Positions 34,554-44,779 are shown, numbered from the stretch's first letter. The stretch is DNA of 64,000 nt from JBJMLO01 sp045805265 (GCA_045805265.1 JBJMLO010000011.1:620001-684000), one strand, 5' to 3'. A program made the numbers and translations. The notes: generated from the letters alone by a model not told the origin.

Positions 34554-34743
34554 CCGACGCGAGGACTCGCCGACACGGAAGCGCGAGGGGAGCTGGGTGC
34601 AGAACGAGCGGGACCGTCTGACCGTCGGCCGCGAGGCGACGCCGGCGCAACGGCTCGCCTGGCTCGAGGAGATGATCCGGGTCGCGTACCGCACCGGCGC
34701 CCTACCGAGGCGCGACGAGTCGGAACCTCTCGGCTCGCCGTAG
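34546..34743 (+). CDS. Small partner protein of the nucleotidyltransferase
   Basis: 65 residues, beginning inside the end of the nucleotidyltransferase gene (overlap of eight bases). Basic, disordered N-terminal half, then TPAQRLAWLEEMIRVAYRTGAL, quoted here only in part: a single predicted amphipathic helix (AQRLAWLEEMIRVA). Short proteins of this kind with an ERL(A)WLEE helix accompany nucleotidyltransferase genes in many bacteria, which suggests a two-component toxin-antitoxin-like module, but the biochemical role of either partner is not known to me. Confidence 0.65.
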   Translation: MADRREDSPTRKREGSWVQNERDRLTVGREATPAQRLAWLEEMIRVAYRTGALPRRDESEPLGSP

Positions 34744-34782
34744 CGCCCCGGACGTCACCGCCTGGGGCTCACCGGCCCGAGT

Positions 34783-35190
34783 TCAACCCGAACGCGACTC
34801 GCTGATCTCGATGAGGTGGCCGTCCGGGTCCCGGAAGAACGCCCGGATCTCCCATTCGTACTCGACGGGTGGCGTCAGGAACTCCGCCCCCCTTCCGCGG
34901 AGCGTCTCGTAGGCCGCCCGACAGTCGGGGACGCGGATGGTCATCTCGTGGCTCGCGGTGTCGGGGTCGGCGGGCGGTGCGAAGGTCACGGTCGGCTTGT
35001 CCTTCGTCGGTTCGCCGCCGGTCACGATCAGCAGCCAGGTCCCCAGGAACTGCAGCACGCACGACGAGCCGCCGTACTCCCGGTACACGGTCGCCCCCAG
35101 GACGTCGCGGTAGAACGGCACCGATCGGGCCAGGTCGCTCACGACCAGGAGGTGCGTGAGCTCCATGCCCTCGAGCGGGAAGTCGGCCAT
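34783..35190 (-). CDS. VOC family protein
   Basis: 135 residues, single glyoxalase/VOC domain: LTHLLVVSDLARSVPFYRDVLGATV, a middle HEMTIRVPDCRAAYETLRGRGAEFL and the closing FFRDPDGHLIEISE with the metal-ligand Glu. Function unassigned; the VOC fold includes glyoxalases, dioxygenases and antibiotic-binding proteins. Convergent with the small-partner ORF. Confidence 0.87.
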   Translation of the reverse strand: MADFPLEGMELTHLLVVSDLARSVPFYRDVLGATVYREYGGSSCVLQFLGTWLLIVTGGEPTKDKPTVTFAPPADPDTASHEMTIRVPDCRAAYETLRGRGAEFLTPPVEYEWEIRAFFRDPDGHLIEISESRSG

Positions 35191-35251
35191 CTACGGCAGC
35201 TCCCAGTCGCCGCGACCCACGCAGGCATCATCGCACCGCGCACGCCGCGCT

Positions 35252-35632
35252 TCACGCCGGCTCGAGGAGCAGGAAGTCGTGCACGCCCATCGCCCGGAGC
35301 ACGACCGCGATCGGCCCGGGGACGAGACCCCGCCCGGACCTGGCCCGCACGAGTCTCGGGGGCCCGACCGAGAACTCCATCCCCAGCCGGCGGATCAGGC
35401 AGCCGCCCGCCGCGAACACGTTCTTCACCCAATCGGAGTCGCTGCCGTACGTCAGCGCCACGACGTACCGCCCGCCGCGGTGGAACATCCATACCGGCGT
35501 CCGGTGCTCGCGCCCGGAGGAGCGTCCACGGTGCTCGATCATCGCGAATGGCGGCACCCAGGGCGCGAGCAGGCCGAGCACGCGGTTGGTGACGACCCGG
35601 TTGAACCTCGCGAGGGCCTTCGGCAGCGCCAT
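35252..35632 (-). CDS. Deazaflavin (F420)-dependent nitroreductase-like protein
   Basis: 126 residues matching the DDN-like split-barrel family: IEHRGRSSGREHRTPVWMF, GGRYVVALTYGSDSDWVKNVFAAGG and the conserved GVHDFLLLEP end. Members bind F420 and reduce quinones or nitro compounds, acting at the membrane. F420 use is common in actinomycetes and fits the taxonomic suggestion. No F420 biosynthesis gene is nearby. Confidence 0.85.
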   Translation of the reverse strand: MALPKALARFNRVVTNRVLGLLAPWVPPFAMIEHRGRSSGREHRTPVWMFHRGGRYVVALTYGSDSDWVKNVFAAGGCLIRRLGMEFSVGPPRLVRARSGRGLVPGPIAVVLRAMGVHDFLLLEPA

Positions 35633-35689
35633 GGCGGAAGCGTCGCAGACCGACGACGTGAGCGTCCTGTCGTTCCGCGTTGATTGTTT

Positions 35690-36880
35690 TCAGGCCAACA
35701 GCTCGCGTTCCACCTGCGTGGGCACGCGAGTCCGCGGCGCCAACCGCACGTCGCCGAGCCAGGCCCCGAGGCGCTCTGCCTCCGCGTCGATCGCCGCGAT
35801 GGCCTCCCGTCCCACGTCCTCCAGCAGGCGAACGGCGACCTCGCCGTCCGGGCGCTGGGTCCAGCCGCCGACGATGCGGCCGTCGCACCAGACCGTGGGA
35901 GCGGGGTTGCCCGATCGGTCGAACAGCGCCGGGCCGTGGTCGCCCAGGTACCAGCCGCGCCGGGACCACCCCATCACCGTGGGATCCAGCGCCGGCAGCA
36001 GCGCCACCCACGGCTCCGGCTCGGCGACGGCCTCGAGGTCGTCGGGCAGCGCGACGCCGGCCGTTCCGTCGTGGAGCTCCACGTCGGCCGCGCCGATGGC
36101 CGCCAGGGCCCGCTGCACCTCGCCGGCCGTGAGGCCGGTCCACCATTTGACGTCGGCAGCGCTTCCCGGCCCGTACGCGCGCAGCCACGCCTCGATCAGC
36201 CGGATCTGCGCCTGCTCGACCGGCATGGCGGGCATCCCGCCCGGAATCCACGCCTCCATCGGCGACCACCGGTACTGGCTGCTGATCCACGACCCGCGGG
36301 GGCGCCCACGCACGATCCGGCCCTCGGTGGCCAGCAGCTGGAGGACCTGCGTGGTGACGTTCACGATCGCCCCGTACGGCTTGCCCTCCGCGATGTGGAT
36401 CCGTTCGCGCAGCGCGGGGACGTCCTTGGCCAGCTCGCTGCCGGGCGCCTCGCCGCGGGCGGCGAGCGCCCGCGCCGTCTCCTCCTCCGCCGCCCGCAGC
36501 CACGGACCGGCCGGCGCGGCGATGCCGGCCCGCTCCAGGAGCGACTCGACCAGCCGGCGCTGCCTCGCGGCGATGGGTCCCGCGCACGCAGCCTGGACGA
36601 CCGGCGCCAGCCCGTCCGGAACGACGAACAGGGTCCGGCGCATCCCGAGCAGCCGGATCAGCGAGCGCTCTTCGTACAGCGCGCGCTCGACGTCCGGGAC
36701 GGAGAGTTCGGGCATCCGGGCCCGGGCGCCGAGGAACACGGAGGCGGGGTCGGTCGAGTGCAACGCGACGAGGTCGCGGGCGACCTCGACCACGTCCCTC
36801 GCCCGGGATCCCGGCGCCAGGTGGTGCCGGCCGGCCAGCCGCGCCCGGCGCTCCGCCACCGTGAACACCCTCGCGTTCAT
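35690..36880 (-). CDS. Winged-helix DNA-binding domain protein (HTH_42/YcaQ-like)
   Basis: 396 residues from ATG 36880; a GTG seven codons upstream is less likely. The N-terminal region, RARLAGRHHLAP.. and LVALHSTDPASVFLGARAR, and the later RLLGMRRTLFVVP, then VKWWTGL and GRIVGGWTQRPDGEVAVRLLEDVG are those of the winged-helix DNA-binding family PF06224, three tandem winged helices; characterised relatives are DNA glycosylases that unhook crosslinks (AlkX/AlkZ). AlkZ uses a Q-x-Q or Q-x-D motif; I do not see an unambiguous one, so glycosylase activity is unproven. Follows the RidA gene by 25 bases. Confidence 0.8.
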   Translation of the reverse strand: MNARVFTVAERRARLAGRHHLAPGSRARDVVEVARDLVALHSTDPASVFLGARARMPELSVPDVERALYEERSLIRLLGMRRTLFVVPDGLAPVVQAACAGPIAARQRRLVESLLERAGIAAPAGPWLRAAEEETARALAARGEAPGSELAKDVPALRERIHIAEGKPYGAIVNVTTQVLQLLATEGRIVRGRPRGSWISSQYRWSPMEAWIPGGMPAMPVEQAQIRLIEAWLRAYGPGSAADVKWWTGLTAGEVQRALAAIGAADVELHDGTAGVALPDDLEAVAEPEPWVALLPALDPTVMGWSRRGWYLGDHGPALFDRSGNPAPTVWCDGRIVGGWTQRPDGEVAVRLLEDVGREAIAAIDAEAERLGAWLGDVRLAPRTRVPTQVERELLA

Positions 36881-36905
36881 CGGACGGACCTCACGCGGCA
36901 CGCGG

Positions 36906-37301
36906 TCATTCCACGACGGCCAGCGCCTCCACCTCCAGGAGGTAGCCCGGCCGGAACAGGGCTCCGACCTGCACCGCGGTGCTGGCCGGGGGGTTGGCCG
37001 TGTCGACGTACCGGTCCCGGACCACCCGGACGACCGGCAGGATCGAGATGTCCGTCGCGAACACGCCGAGCTTGATCACGTCGGCGAACCTCGCCCCCGC
37101 CGCCGAGAGGGCCAGCCGGAGGTTCTCGAAGACGCGCTCCGCCTGGGCCCAGGGGTCGTCCTCGCCCACCAGCTCGCCCTGCTCGTCCATCGCCACCTGG
37201 CCGGCGATCGCCACCACCCGGCCGGCGGCCGCGACCGCGTGGCTGTACCCGTTCCCGGGGGCCAGACCCTCCGGTGCCTGGTGATGCTCGATCCGTGCCA
37301 T
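36906..37301 (-). CDS. RidA family protein (YjgF/YER057c)
   Basis: 131 residues from ATG 37301, AGGAGG upstream. RidA hallmarks: NGYSHAVAAAGRVVAIAGQVA, AQAERVFENLRLALSAAGA, DVIKLGVFATDI and a terminal LLEVEALAVV. The residue that is the key active-site Arg in true RidA (in a R-P-A-R-S/T-x-V motif) is absent: this copy has NPPASTAVQVGALF, so it belongs to a RidA-like subgroup whose 2-iminopropanoate deaminase activity is uncertain. Divergent from the cellobiose phosphorylase gene. Confidence 0.85.
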   Translation of the reverse strand: MARIEHHQAPEGLAPGNGYSHAVAAAGRVVAIAGQVAMDEQGELVGEDDPWAQAERVFENLRLALSAAGARFADVIKLGVFATDISILPVVRVVRDRYVDTANPPASTAVQVGALFRPGYLLEVEALAVVE

Positions 37302-37360
37302 CCCGTTCCTCCTGTGACTCGCGAGGGAAGAACGGTACCGCCGGCCCGGACGCCGCAGCT

Positions 37361-37442
37361 CCTCCTGAGGAGGTGTCCAGCCCGGTCCGAACGGAAACCC
37401 GCGCCGGGGGGTCGGTATGCTGCGGCCCACCGCAGAGGGAGG
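37361..37442 (+). promoter_or_regulatory. Cellobiose-phosphorylase promoter, near-palindrome and Shine-Dalgarno
   Basis: CCTCCTGAGGAGG (37361-37373) is a 13-base palindrome with one central base. TATGCT (37416-37421) is a good -10 box; the expected start of transcription is near 37429. GGAGG (37438-37442) is an ideal ribosome site nine bases before the ACG codon at 37452. The palindrome could be a LacI- or other sugar-regulator operator, but does not match the CebR box. Confidence 0.4.
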
Positions 37443-37451
37443 GTCGGTCCC

Positions 37452-39902
37452 ACGCGCTTCGGACGGTTCGACGACGAGGCTCGCGAGTACGTCATCTCGC
37501 GGCCGGACACCCCATTGCCGTGGATCAACTACCTGGGCACCGAGGACTACGTCGGCATCATCTCGAACACCGCGGGCGGCTACTCCTTCTACCGAGACGC
37601 CCGGCTCCGCCGGCTCACGCGATACCGGTACAACGGGGTGCCCGGCGACGCCGGCGGGCGATACCTGTATCTCCGGGACGACGCGACCGGCGAGTTCTGG
37701 TCACCCTCGTGGCAGCCCACCAGGACCGAGCTCGAGGACTACCGGTGCCGGCACGGGCTGGGCTACACGGTGATCGGGTCCACCCGTCTGGGAATCGATG
37801 CGGAGACCACGTACTTCGTCCCCCTCGGCGAGACCCTCGAGGTCTGGCGAACCCGGATCACCAACCACCGGGCGGAAGCGGCGCGCCTCTCGCTGTTCAG
37901 CCTCGTGGAGTTCTGCCTGTGGGACGCCTGGGACGACGCCACGAACTTCCAGCGGAACCTGTCGACGGGCGAGGTCGGGGTCGCCGGCGGCGTCATCTAC
38001 CACACGACCGAATACCGGGAACGACGGAACCACTTCGCGTACTTCGCCTGCTCCGAGGAGCTCGCCGGTTTCGACACGCAGCGCGACGCGTTCCTGGGCC
38101 CGTACCGCGGCTTCGACCGGCCGGTGGCCGTCGAGGCCGGCAGGTCGGGCGACTCGATCGCGCACGGATGGTCGCCGTGCGGCTCGCACCACGTCGAGCT
38201 GCGGCTGGAGCCGGGCGAGGCCCGCGAGATCGTGTTCCTCCTCGGCTACGCCGAGAACCCGCCGGAGGAGAAGTTCGACCCGCCTGGGTCGCACACGCTC
38301 GACACCCGGCGGGTCCGCCCGGTCATCGAGCGATACCTGGCTCCGGCGGAGGTGGACACCGCGTTCGGTCACCTGCGCGCCCGGTGGTCGGAGCTGCTGG
38401 CGACGATGGAGGTGGCCACGCCGAGCGAGCACCTCGACCGGATGGTCAACGCCTGGAAACCGTACCAGTGCATGGTCACCTTCAACGTGTCCCGGTCGGC
38501 CTCCATGTTCGAGTCTGGGGTCGGGCGGGGCATGGGGTTCCGCGACTCGAACCAGGACCTGTTGGGCTTCGTCCACATGGTCCCGGAGCGGGCGCGTGCC
38601 CGGATCCTCGACCTGGCGGCGACGCAGCTCCCCACCGGGGGCGCGTGGCACCAGTACCAGCCGCTCACCAAGCGGGGGAACGACGCGGTCGGGTCGGGCT
38701 TCAACGACGACCCCCTGTGGCTGATACTCGCCGTCGCCGCGTACGCGAAGGAGACCGCCGACCTGGCGATCCTCGACGAGCCGGTGCCGTACGACAACGA
38801 GCCGGGCTCGGAGACGCCGCTGTGGGAGCACCTCCAGCGGGCCCTGCGGTACACCACCGACCGCCGCGGCCCCCACGGCCTTCCGCTGATCGGCCGGGCC
38901 GACTGGAACGACTGCCTGAACCTGAACGCCTTCTCCCGGGAGCCCGGCGAGTCGTTCCAGACGGCCGCCCAGCGGGAGGGCGGCGTCGCCGAGTCGGTGT
39001 TCATCGCCGGCCTGTTCGTGCTGGCGGCCGAGGAGCTGGCCCAGCTCGCGGAACGGCACGGCAACGCCGACGAGGCGGCTCGGTGCCGTGCCGCCGGCCA
39101 CGACATGGCCGACGCGGTCCGCGACCACGGGTGGGACGGCGAGTGGTTCCTGCGCGCGTACGACCACGCCGGCCGCCCCGTCGGCTCGTCGGAGAACGAG
39201 GAGGGCCGGATCTACGTCGAGCCCCAGGGGATGTGCGTCATGGCGGGCATCGGCCTCGCCGACGGGCGGGCGCAGCGTGCGCTGGCGTCGGTGGCCGAGC
39301 ACCTGGCGACGCCGCACGGCATTGCCCTGCTGCACCCGGCCTACACGCGCTATCACGTCGAGCTCGGCGAGATCACGTCGTACCCGCCGGGATACAAGGA
39401 GAACGGCGGGGTGTTCTGTCACACGAACCCGTGGGTGGTGATCGCGAACACGCTCGCCGGGGATCCCGACCGGGCCTTCGACCTCTATCTCCGCATCAAC
39501 CCGTCCGCGCGCGAGGACCTGAGCGAGGCGCACCGGTGCGAACCGTTCGTGTACGCGCAGATGATCGCCGGTCCGGCGGCGCCGGACCATGGCGAGGCCA
39601 AGAACTCCTGGCTGACCGGAGCCGCGGCGTGGAACCTCGTCGCCGCGACGCAGTGGATCCTCGGGATCCGCCCCGAGCACGACGGCCTGCGTGTCGACCC
39701 GTGCCTGCCTTCGGAGTGGGATGGGTTCCGGGCCAGCAGGCGGTTCCGCGGCGCCACGTACCGGATCACGGTGAGCAAGCGCAAAGGGGCCCGCGGCCGG
39801 GTGGCGTCGCTCGTCCTCGACGGACGCCGGCTCGAGGGGAACCTGATCCCGCCCGGCGCCCCCGGGTCGACCGTCCGGGTGGAAGCCGCGATCGAGCGAT
39901 GA
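37452..39902 (+). CDS. cbp: Cellobiose phosphorylase (GH94)
   Basis: About 816 residues. From its first codons (TRFGRFDDEAREYVI) it aligns with Cellulomonas cellobiose phosphorylase (which starts MRYGHFDDAAREYVI). GH94 features throughout: PWINYLG, GGYSFYRDA, LTRYRYN, YEKENGG-type NPWV end, GRGMGFRDSNQD, YKENGGVFCHTNPW and the catalytic-acid motif GRADWNDCLNLN. It would phosphorolyse cellobiose to alpha-glucose 1-phosphate and glucose in the cytosol. No ATG, GTG or TTG lies in frame between the promoter and the conserved sequence; an ACG at 37452 occupies the homologous start position with a good ribosome site, so initiation at ACG, a mutation or a base error must be considered. First gene of the sugar-uptake unit. 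Confidence 0.9.
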   Translation, partial: TRFGRFDDEAREYVISRPDTPLPWINYLGTEDYVGIISNTAGGYSFYRDARLRRLTRYRYNGVPGDAGGRYLYLRDDATGEFWSPSWQPTRTELEDYRCRHGLGYTVIGSTRLGIDAETTYFVPLGETLEVWRTRITNHRAEAARLSLFSLVEFCLWDAWDDATNFQRNLSTGEVGVAGGVIYHTTEYRERRNHFAYFACSEELAGFDTQRDAFLGPYRGFDRPVAVEAGRSGDSIAHGWSPCGSHHVELRLEPGEAREIVFLLGYAENPPEEKFDPPGSHTLDTRRVRPVIERYLAPAEVDTAFGHLRARWSELLATMEVATPSEHLDRMVNAWKPYQCMVTFNVSRSASMFESGVGRGMGFRDSNQDLLGFVHMVPERARARILDLAATQLPTGGAWHQYQPLTKRGNDAVGSGFNDDPLWLILAVAAYAKETADLAILDEPVPYDNEPGSETPLWEHLQRALRYTTDRRGPHGLPLIGRADWNDCLNLNAFSREPGESFQTAAQREGGVAESVFIAGLFVLAAEELAQLAERHGNADEAARCRAAGHDMADAVRDHGWDGEWFLRAYDHAGRPVGSSENEEGRIYVEPQGMCVMAGIGLADGRAQRALASVAEHLATPHGIALLHPAYTRYHVELGEITSYPPGYKENGGVFCHTNPWVVIANTLAGDPDRAFDLYLRINPSAREDLSEAHRCEPFVYAQMIAGPAAPDHGEAKNSWLTGAAAWNLVAATQWILGIRPEHDGLRVDPCLPSEWDGFRASRRFRGATYRITVSKRKGARGRVASLVLDGRRLEGNLIPPGAPGSTVRVEAAIER

Positions 39903-39940
39903 ACCGGGCCGCGGGGCCAGTTTGTTTCGGTGGGCCCGGT
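39903..39940 (+). terminator. Hairpin between the phosphorylase and ABC ATPase genes
   Basis: ACCGGGCC (39903-39910) and GGCCCGGT (39933-39940) are perfect eight-base inverted arms, loop of 22 bases containing a TTTGTTT stretch, immediately after the phosphorylase stop. It is not followed by a T-tract. It may be a partial terminator or an RNA stabiliser setting different expression of the phosphorylase and the transporter. Confidence 0.35.
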
Positions 39941-39980
39941 CGTGCGACGATCCGAGCAACGCAACCGGGGAGGATGGGCG

Positions 39981-41213
<1,233 letters not shown>

Positions 41214-41243
41214 CCTGCAGGGAGGGGCGGGATCAAATACCGC

Positions 41244-41262
41244 TATAGAGCAGAAAGGGAGG
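41244..41262 (+). promoter_or_regulatory. Putative promoter and ribosome site of the binding-protein gene
   Basis: In the 57-base gap before the lipoprotein gene, TATAGA (41244-41249) lies in a locally A/T-rich segment and AAAGGGAGG (41254-41262) is a strong ribosome site eight bases before ATG 41271. A separate promoter here would allow excess binding protein over the ATPase and permeases, the usual stoichiometry. Confidence 0.4.
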
Positions 41263-41270
41263 GTCGGCGC

Positions 41271-42581
41271 ATGCGGCGTCTGAAGCTGTTCGTGGTTCCA
41301 GCGTTGATCGCGGTGATCGCGGTCGCGTGTAGCAGCAGCAACAACAACAAGGGCGGAGGAGAGTCCGGGAATCTCGGTCGGGTCAGTGTCCTGGGCGCCG
41401 GAGAGCCGTCGGAGTACCAGGCGCTGCAGAGTGTGATCGACAACGACATCAACAAGAACGCGGACTACGTGGCCACGCTCGAATCGAATGCGGACTTCGA
41501 GACGCAGGTAAAGATTCGCGTCGAGGGCGGGAACCCGCCGGACGTCGCGCTCTACCCCCAGCCGGGATCCGTCCAGGAACAGGCCGCCGCGGGCAACGCG
41601 ATCGCCCTCGAGGACATGGGCTTCGACATCGCCGCGATGACCAAGACCTTCGGCTCCTACCTGATGGGGCTCGGGGAATACAAGGGCAAGCACTACGCCG
41701 TGCCCACCAACGTGAACCTGAAGAGCATGATCTGGTACCCGAAGGACGACTTCGACAAGGCGGGCTACCAGATCCCCAAGACGTGGGACGACCTGCTGGC
41801 CCTTTCCGACCAGATCCAGAAGGACGGCGGGACGCCGTGGTGCGTGGGCTTCGAGAGCGGCGGCGCCACGGGGTGGCCGGCCACCGACTGGATCGAGGAC
41901 ATCATGCTCCGCACCGCCGGGCCGGAGACGTACGACAAGTGGGTGAGCCACGAGATACCGTTCAACGATCCGTCGGTCAAGCACGCAGCCCAGCTGTTCG
42001 GGGACATCATGTTCCACCCCGGATGGGTCCTCGGTGGCGCCGACAAGACGCCGTCCATCGCGTTCGCCGACGCGCCGGCCCCGATGTTCCAGGAGCCTCC
42101 CGGCTGCTGGCTGCACCGGCAGGCCAACTTCATCAACGCGTTCTTCCCGACCGACGCGGTGCCGGGGAAGGACTACGACTTCTTCCCGTTCCCGACCATC
42201 GACGACCCCAACCAGAAGACGGCGCTGATCGCCGGCGAGCTGGCGGTCATCTTCCGGAACGCCCCCGAGGTCGTGGACTTCGTCAAGAAGTTCTCCGACA
42301 CCAAGGTCCAGTGTGACCAGGGGTCGAACGCGGCAACCTCGAGGATCTCCCCCAACGCGAACGTCGCGGCGAGCTGCTACGCGAACTCCACGCTCGGCAA
42401 GGCCGCCGATACGGTGAAGGTGGCGCTCCAGGGCGGGGATGCGCGGTTCGACGCCTCCGACCAGATGCCGTCCGCGGTCGGCTCGGGAAGCTTCTGGACC
42501 GGCATGGTGAAGTACCTGCAGGACGGACCGAGCTCGCTGGACGGCGTCCTGGACGACATCGAGAAGAGTTGGCCGAGTTAG
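41271..42581 (+). CDS. Extracellular solute-binding lipoprotein (family 1, sugar)
   Basis: 436 residues. Lipoprotein signal with lipobox IAVAC (Cys at about 20), then a Ser/Asn-rich linker. Body typical of CUT1 family 1 proteins: GGNPPDVALYPQPG, YAVPTNVNLKSMIWYPKDDF, GATGWPATDWIEDIMLRTAG and a PTID.PNQKTALIAGELAVIF region. Its position between a GH94 ATPase unit and two permeases makes cellobiose or longer cello-oligosaccharides the expected ligand, an inference from context. Confidence 0.9.
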   Translation: MRRLKLFVVPALIAVIAVACSSSNNNKGGGESGNLGRVSVLGAGEPSEYQALQSVIDNDINKNADYVATLESNADFETQVKIRVEGGNPPDVALYPQPGSVQEQAAAGNAIALEDMGFDIAAMTKTFGSYLMGLGEYKGKHYAVPTNVNLKSMIWYPKDDFDKAGYQIPKTWDDLLALSDQIQKDGGTPWCVGFESGGATGWPATDWIEDIMLRTAGPETYDKWVSHEIPFNDPSVKHAAQLFGDIMFHPGWVLGGADKTPSIAFADAPAPMFQEPPGCWLHRQANFINAFFPTDAVPGKDYDFFPFPTIDDPNQKTALIAGELAVIFRNAPEVVDFVKKFSDTKVQCDQGSNAATSRISPNANVAASCYANSTLGKAADTVKVALQGGDARFDASDQMPSAVGSGSFWTGMVKYLQDGPSSLDGVLDDIEKSWPS

Positions 42582-42671
42582 CGAGCCGGCTGAGCTGAAT
42601 CCCGCTCGAGCAAGGGGTGGGAGCGGCCCGGAGACGGACCGCTCCCACCGACCTCCACACGGGAGGGCGGC

Positions 42672-43832
42672 GTGGCGAGGAAGACGATCGACGAGACGAC
42701 CGCGGACACGCACGCGGACGAAGTCGAACCCACGCCGCCCCCTCGCGGCACCGCGCTGTGGTTGACCCTCCTGCGCGCGGTCGGCGCGCTGGCCATCCCC
42801 ATCGCGGGCTTCTTCGGCCTCTGGGCGACGTTCGACTTCCTGCGCAACCGGGAGGCGAACCGCTCCGTCGTCGTGGTGGTGGCCGTGGTGGTCGGCGTCG
42901 GAGGGATCTTCTTCCTGTTCTGGGCCATGAACAGGGTCGTGAACTACCTCCCCGCACGGTTCCGCGAGGGCGTCAGACCGTACGTCTTCGTCGGCCCGTG
43001 CCTCGTCATCCTGGCCGTCTTCCTCGTCTATCCGGTGATCAACACGATCGTCATCAGCTTCAAGGACGCCACCTCGACGAGCTTCGTGGGCCTCGACAAC
43101 TTCAAGTTCGTGTTCACCGACAGCGGCATGCTCACCGCGATCCGCAACACGGCCGGATGGATCATCCTCGTCCCGCTGGTGGCCACGGGCATCGGGCTGG
43201 CCTTCGCCACGCTCGCCGACCGGCTCCGGCGCGGCGAAGCGGTGGCCAAGTCCCTCATCTTCTTGCCGATGGCCATCTCCTTCGCCGGGGCGTCGATCGT
43301 CTGGCAATTCATCTACAGCTTCCGGCCGCAGGGATTCGGGACGAACATCGGGCTGCTGAACGGGATCATGCTCGGCCTCGGCAAGCACCCGATCGCGTGG
43401 CTGGACGTGAAGCCGTGGAACAACCTGCTGCTGATGGTGATCATGGTCTGGATGCAGACCGGGTTCGCGATGGTGGTCCTGTCCGCGGCCATCAAGGCCG
43501 TTCCCGACGAGATCATCGAGGCCGCCCGCATCGACGGCGCCTCCGAGCTGCAGGTGTTCCGGCGGATCATCGTCCCCACCATCTTGCCCACCATCGTCGT
43601 GGTGGGGACCTACATGGTCATCAACGCCATGAAGGTCTTCGACATCGTCTTCGTCATGGGGAACGCCGAGGGCAGAGGGACCGAGGTGATCGCCGAACGG
43701 ATGATCGACTGGTTCTTCGTGCGGGGCGACTTCGGGAAGGGGGCCGCCATCGCCGTGGTCCTGTTCGTGGCGATCATCCCGGTGATGATCTACAACATCC
43801 GGCGCTTCCGTGAGCAGGAGTCCATCCGGTGA
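42672..43832 (+). CDS. Sugar ABC transporter permease 1 (MalF-like)
   Basis: 386 residues from GTG 42672 (GGGAGGG upstream). About eight helices: two N-terminal ones (about 32-52 and 67-90) precede the six-helix core, longer than the 300-residue CUT1 norm. The EAA loop EIIEAARIDGASELQVFRRIIVP contacts the ATPase and is intact. It is separated by 90 bases from the binding protein gene and overlaps the next permease start by four bases (GTGA). Confidence 0.92.
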   Translation: MARKTIDETTADTHADEVEPTPPPRGTALWLTLLRAVGALAIPIAGFFGLWATFDFLRNREANRSVVVVVAVVVGVGGIFFLFWAMNRVVNYLPARFREGVRPYVFVGPCLVILAVFLVYPVINTIVISFKDATSTSFVGLDNFKFVFTDSGMLTAIRNTAGWIILVPLVATGIGLAFATLADRLRRGEAVAKSLIFLPMAISFAGASIVWQFIYSFRPQGFGTNIGLLNGIMLGLGKHPIAWLDVKPWNNLLLMVIMVWMQTGFAMVVLSAAIKAVPDEIIEAARIDGASELQVFRRIIVPTILPTIVVVGTYMVINAMKVFDIVFVMGNAEGRGTEVIAERMIDWFFVRGDFGKGAAIAVVLFVAIIPVMIYNIRRFREQESIR

Positions 43833-44779
43833 GCACTGCTGTCGAGGAGCAGGCGCCCGTCGCGGCGCCGACGGGGCCCGGAGCGGGGAACGTCGGAGAG
43901 GTCCGCAAGGGTGGCTGGGTCGTACGCATCACGGTCCTGGTCGTCGTCGTCCTGTGGTTGATTCCGACGCTCGGGGTCCTGATCAGCTCCTTCCGCAAGC
44001 CGGACCTCGTGGAGAGCACGGGTTGGTGGACGGTCTTCCCCCACCTGTTCTCCAAGGCGCAGTGGACCTTCCAGAACTACAAGACCGCCCTGTCCCAGGG
44101 GGGATTCGGCAACGCGTTCCTGAACAGCCTGGCGGTGACCATCCCGGCCACCGTGATCCCGATCACCATCGCCGCCTTCGCCGCCTACGCGTTCTCGTGG
44201 ATGGAGTTCCGGGGGCGGTACATCATGTTCGTCACGGTGGTCGCGCTCCTGGTCGTCCCGCTCCAGATGGCGCTGATCCCGATCCTGCGCCTGTACACGG
44301 GCGGGGGGTCGCTCGCCGGGATCCAGATCTTCCCCGACCTCGACCTGGGCGGCACGTTCCTGGGGATCTGGCTGGCGCACACGGGCTTCGGGTTACCCCT
44401 GGCCGTCTACCTGTTGCGCAACTACATCGGGGCGCTGCCGTCCGAGATCATCGAGTCGGCCAGGATGGACGGGGCCGACCACTTCACGATCTTCTGGCGA
44501 CTGATCATCCCTCTGTCGGTGCCGGCCCTCGCTGCCTTCGCCATCTTCCAGTTCCTGTGGGTGTGGAACGACCTGCTGGTGGCCCTGGTGTTCCTGGGGG
44601 GGACGCCGGAGAACCGGGTGCTCACGGTCGCCCTCCAGCAGCTGGTCGGTGCCCGAGGGGAGAACTGGGAGCTGCTGACGGCCGCCGCGTTCATCTCGAT
44701 GTCGCTGCCGCTCGTGGTGTTCTTCGCGCTGCAGCGGTATTTCGTCCGGGGGCTGACGGCCGGCTCGGTCAAGGGTTGA
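43829..44779 (+). CDS. Sugar ABC transporter permease 2 (MalG-like)
   Basis: 316 residues, six helices after a short Ala/Pro-rich N-terminus. EAA loop EIIESARMDGADHFTIFWRLIIPLSVPAL is intact; F..NSL..T.P.T..... segment of helix 2 (FLNSLAVTIPATV) is typical of CUT1 MalG-type subunits. Start overlaps the previous gene's stop, so the two subunits are co-translated. Confidence 0.92.
   Translation: MSTAVEEQAPVAAPTGPGAGNVGEVRKGGWVVRITVLVVVVLWLIPTLGVLISSFRKPDLVESTGWWTVFPHLFSKAQWTFQNYKTALSQGGFGNAFLNSLAVTIPATVIPITIAAFAAYAFSWMEFRGRYIMFVTVVALLVVPLQMALIPILRLYTGGGSLAGIQIFPDLDLGGTFLGIWLAHTGFGLPLAVYLLRNYIGALPSEIIESARMDGADHFTIFWRLIIPLSVPALAAFAIFQFLWVWNDLLVALVFLGGTPENRVLTVALQQLVGARGENWELLTAAAFISMSLPLVVFFALQRYFVRGLTAGSVKG

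Noticed and set aside
35586..37451. Upstream extension of the cellobiose phosphorylase frame (620 extra residues)
   Set aside because: It runs antisense through the RidA and winged-helix genes and has no homology; GH94 similarity begins at 37452.
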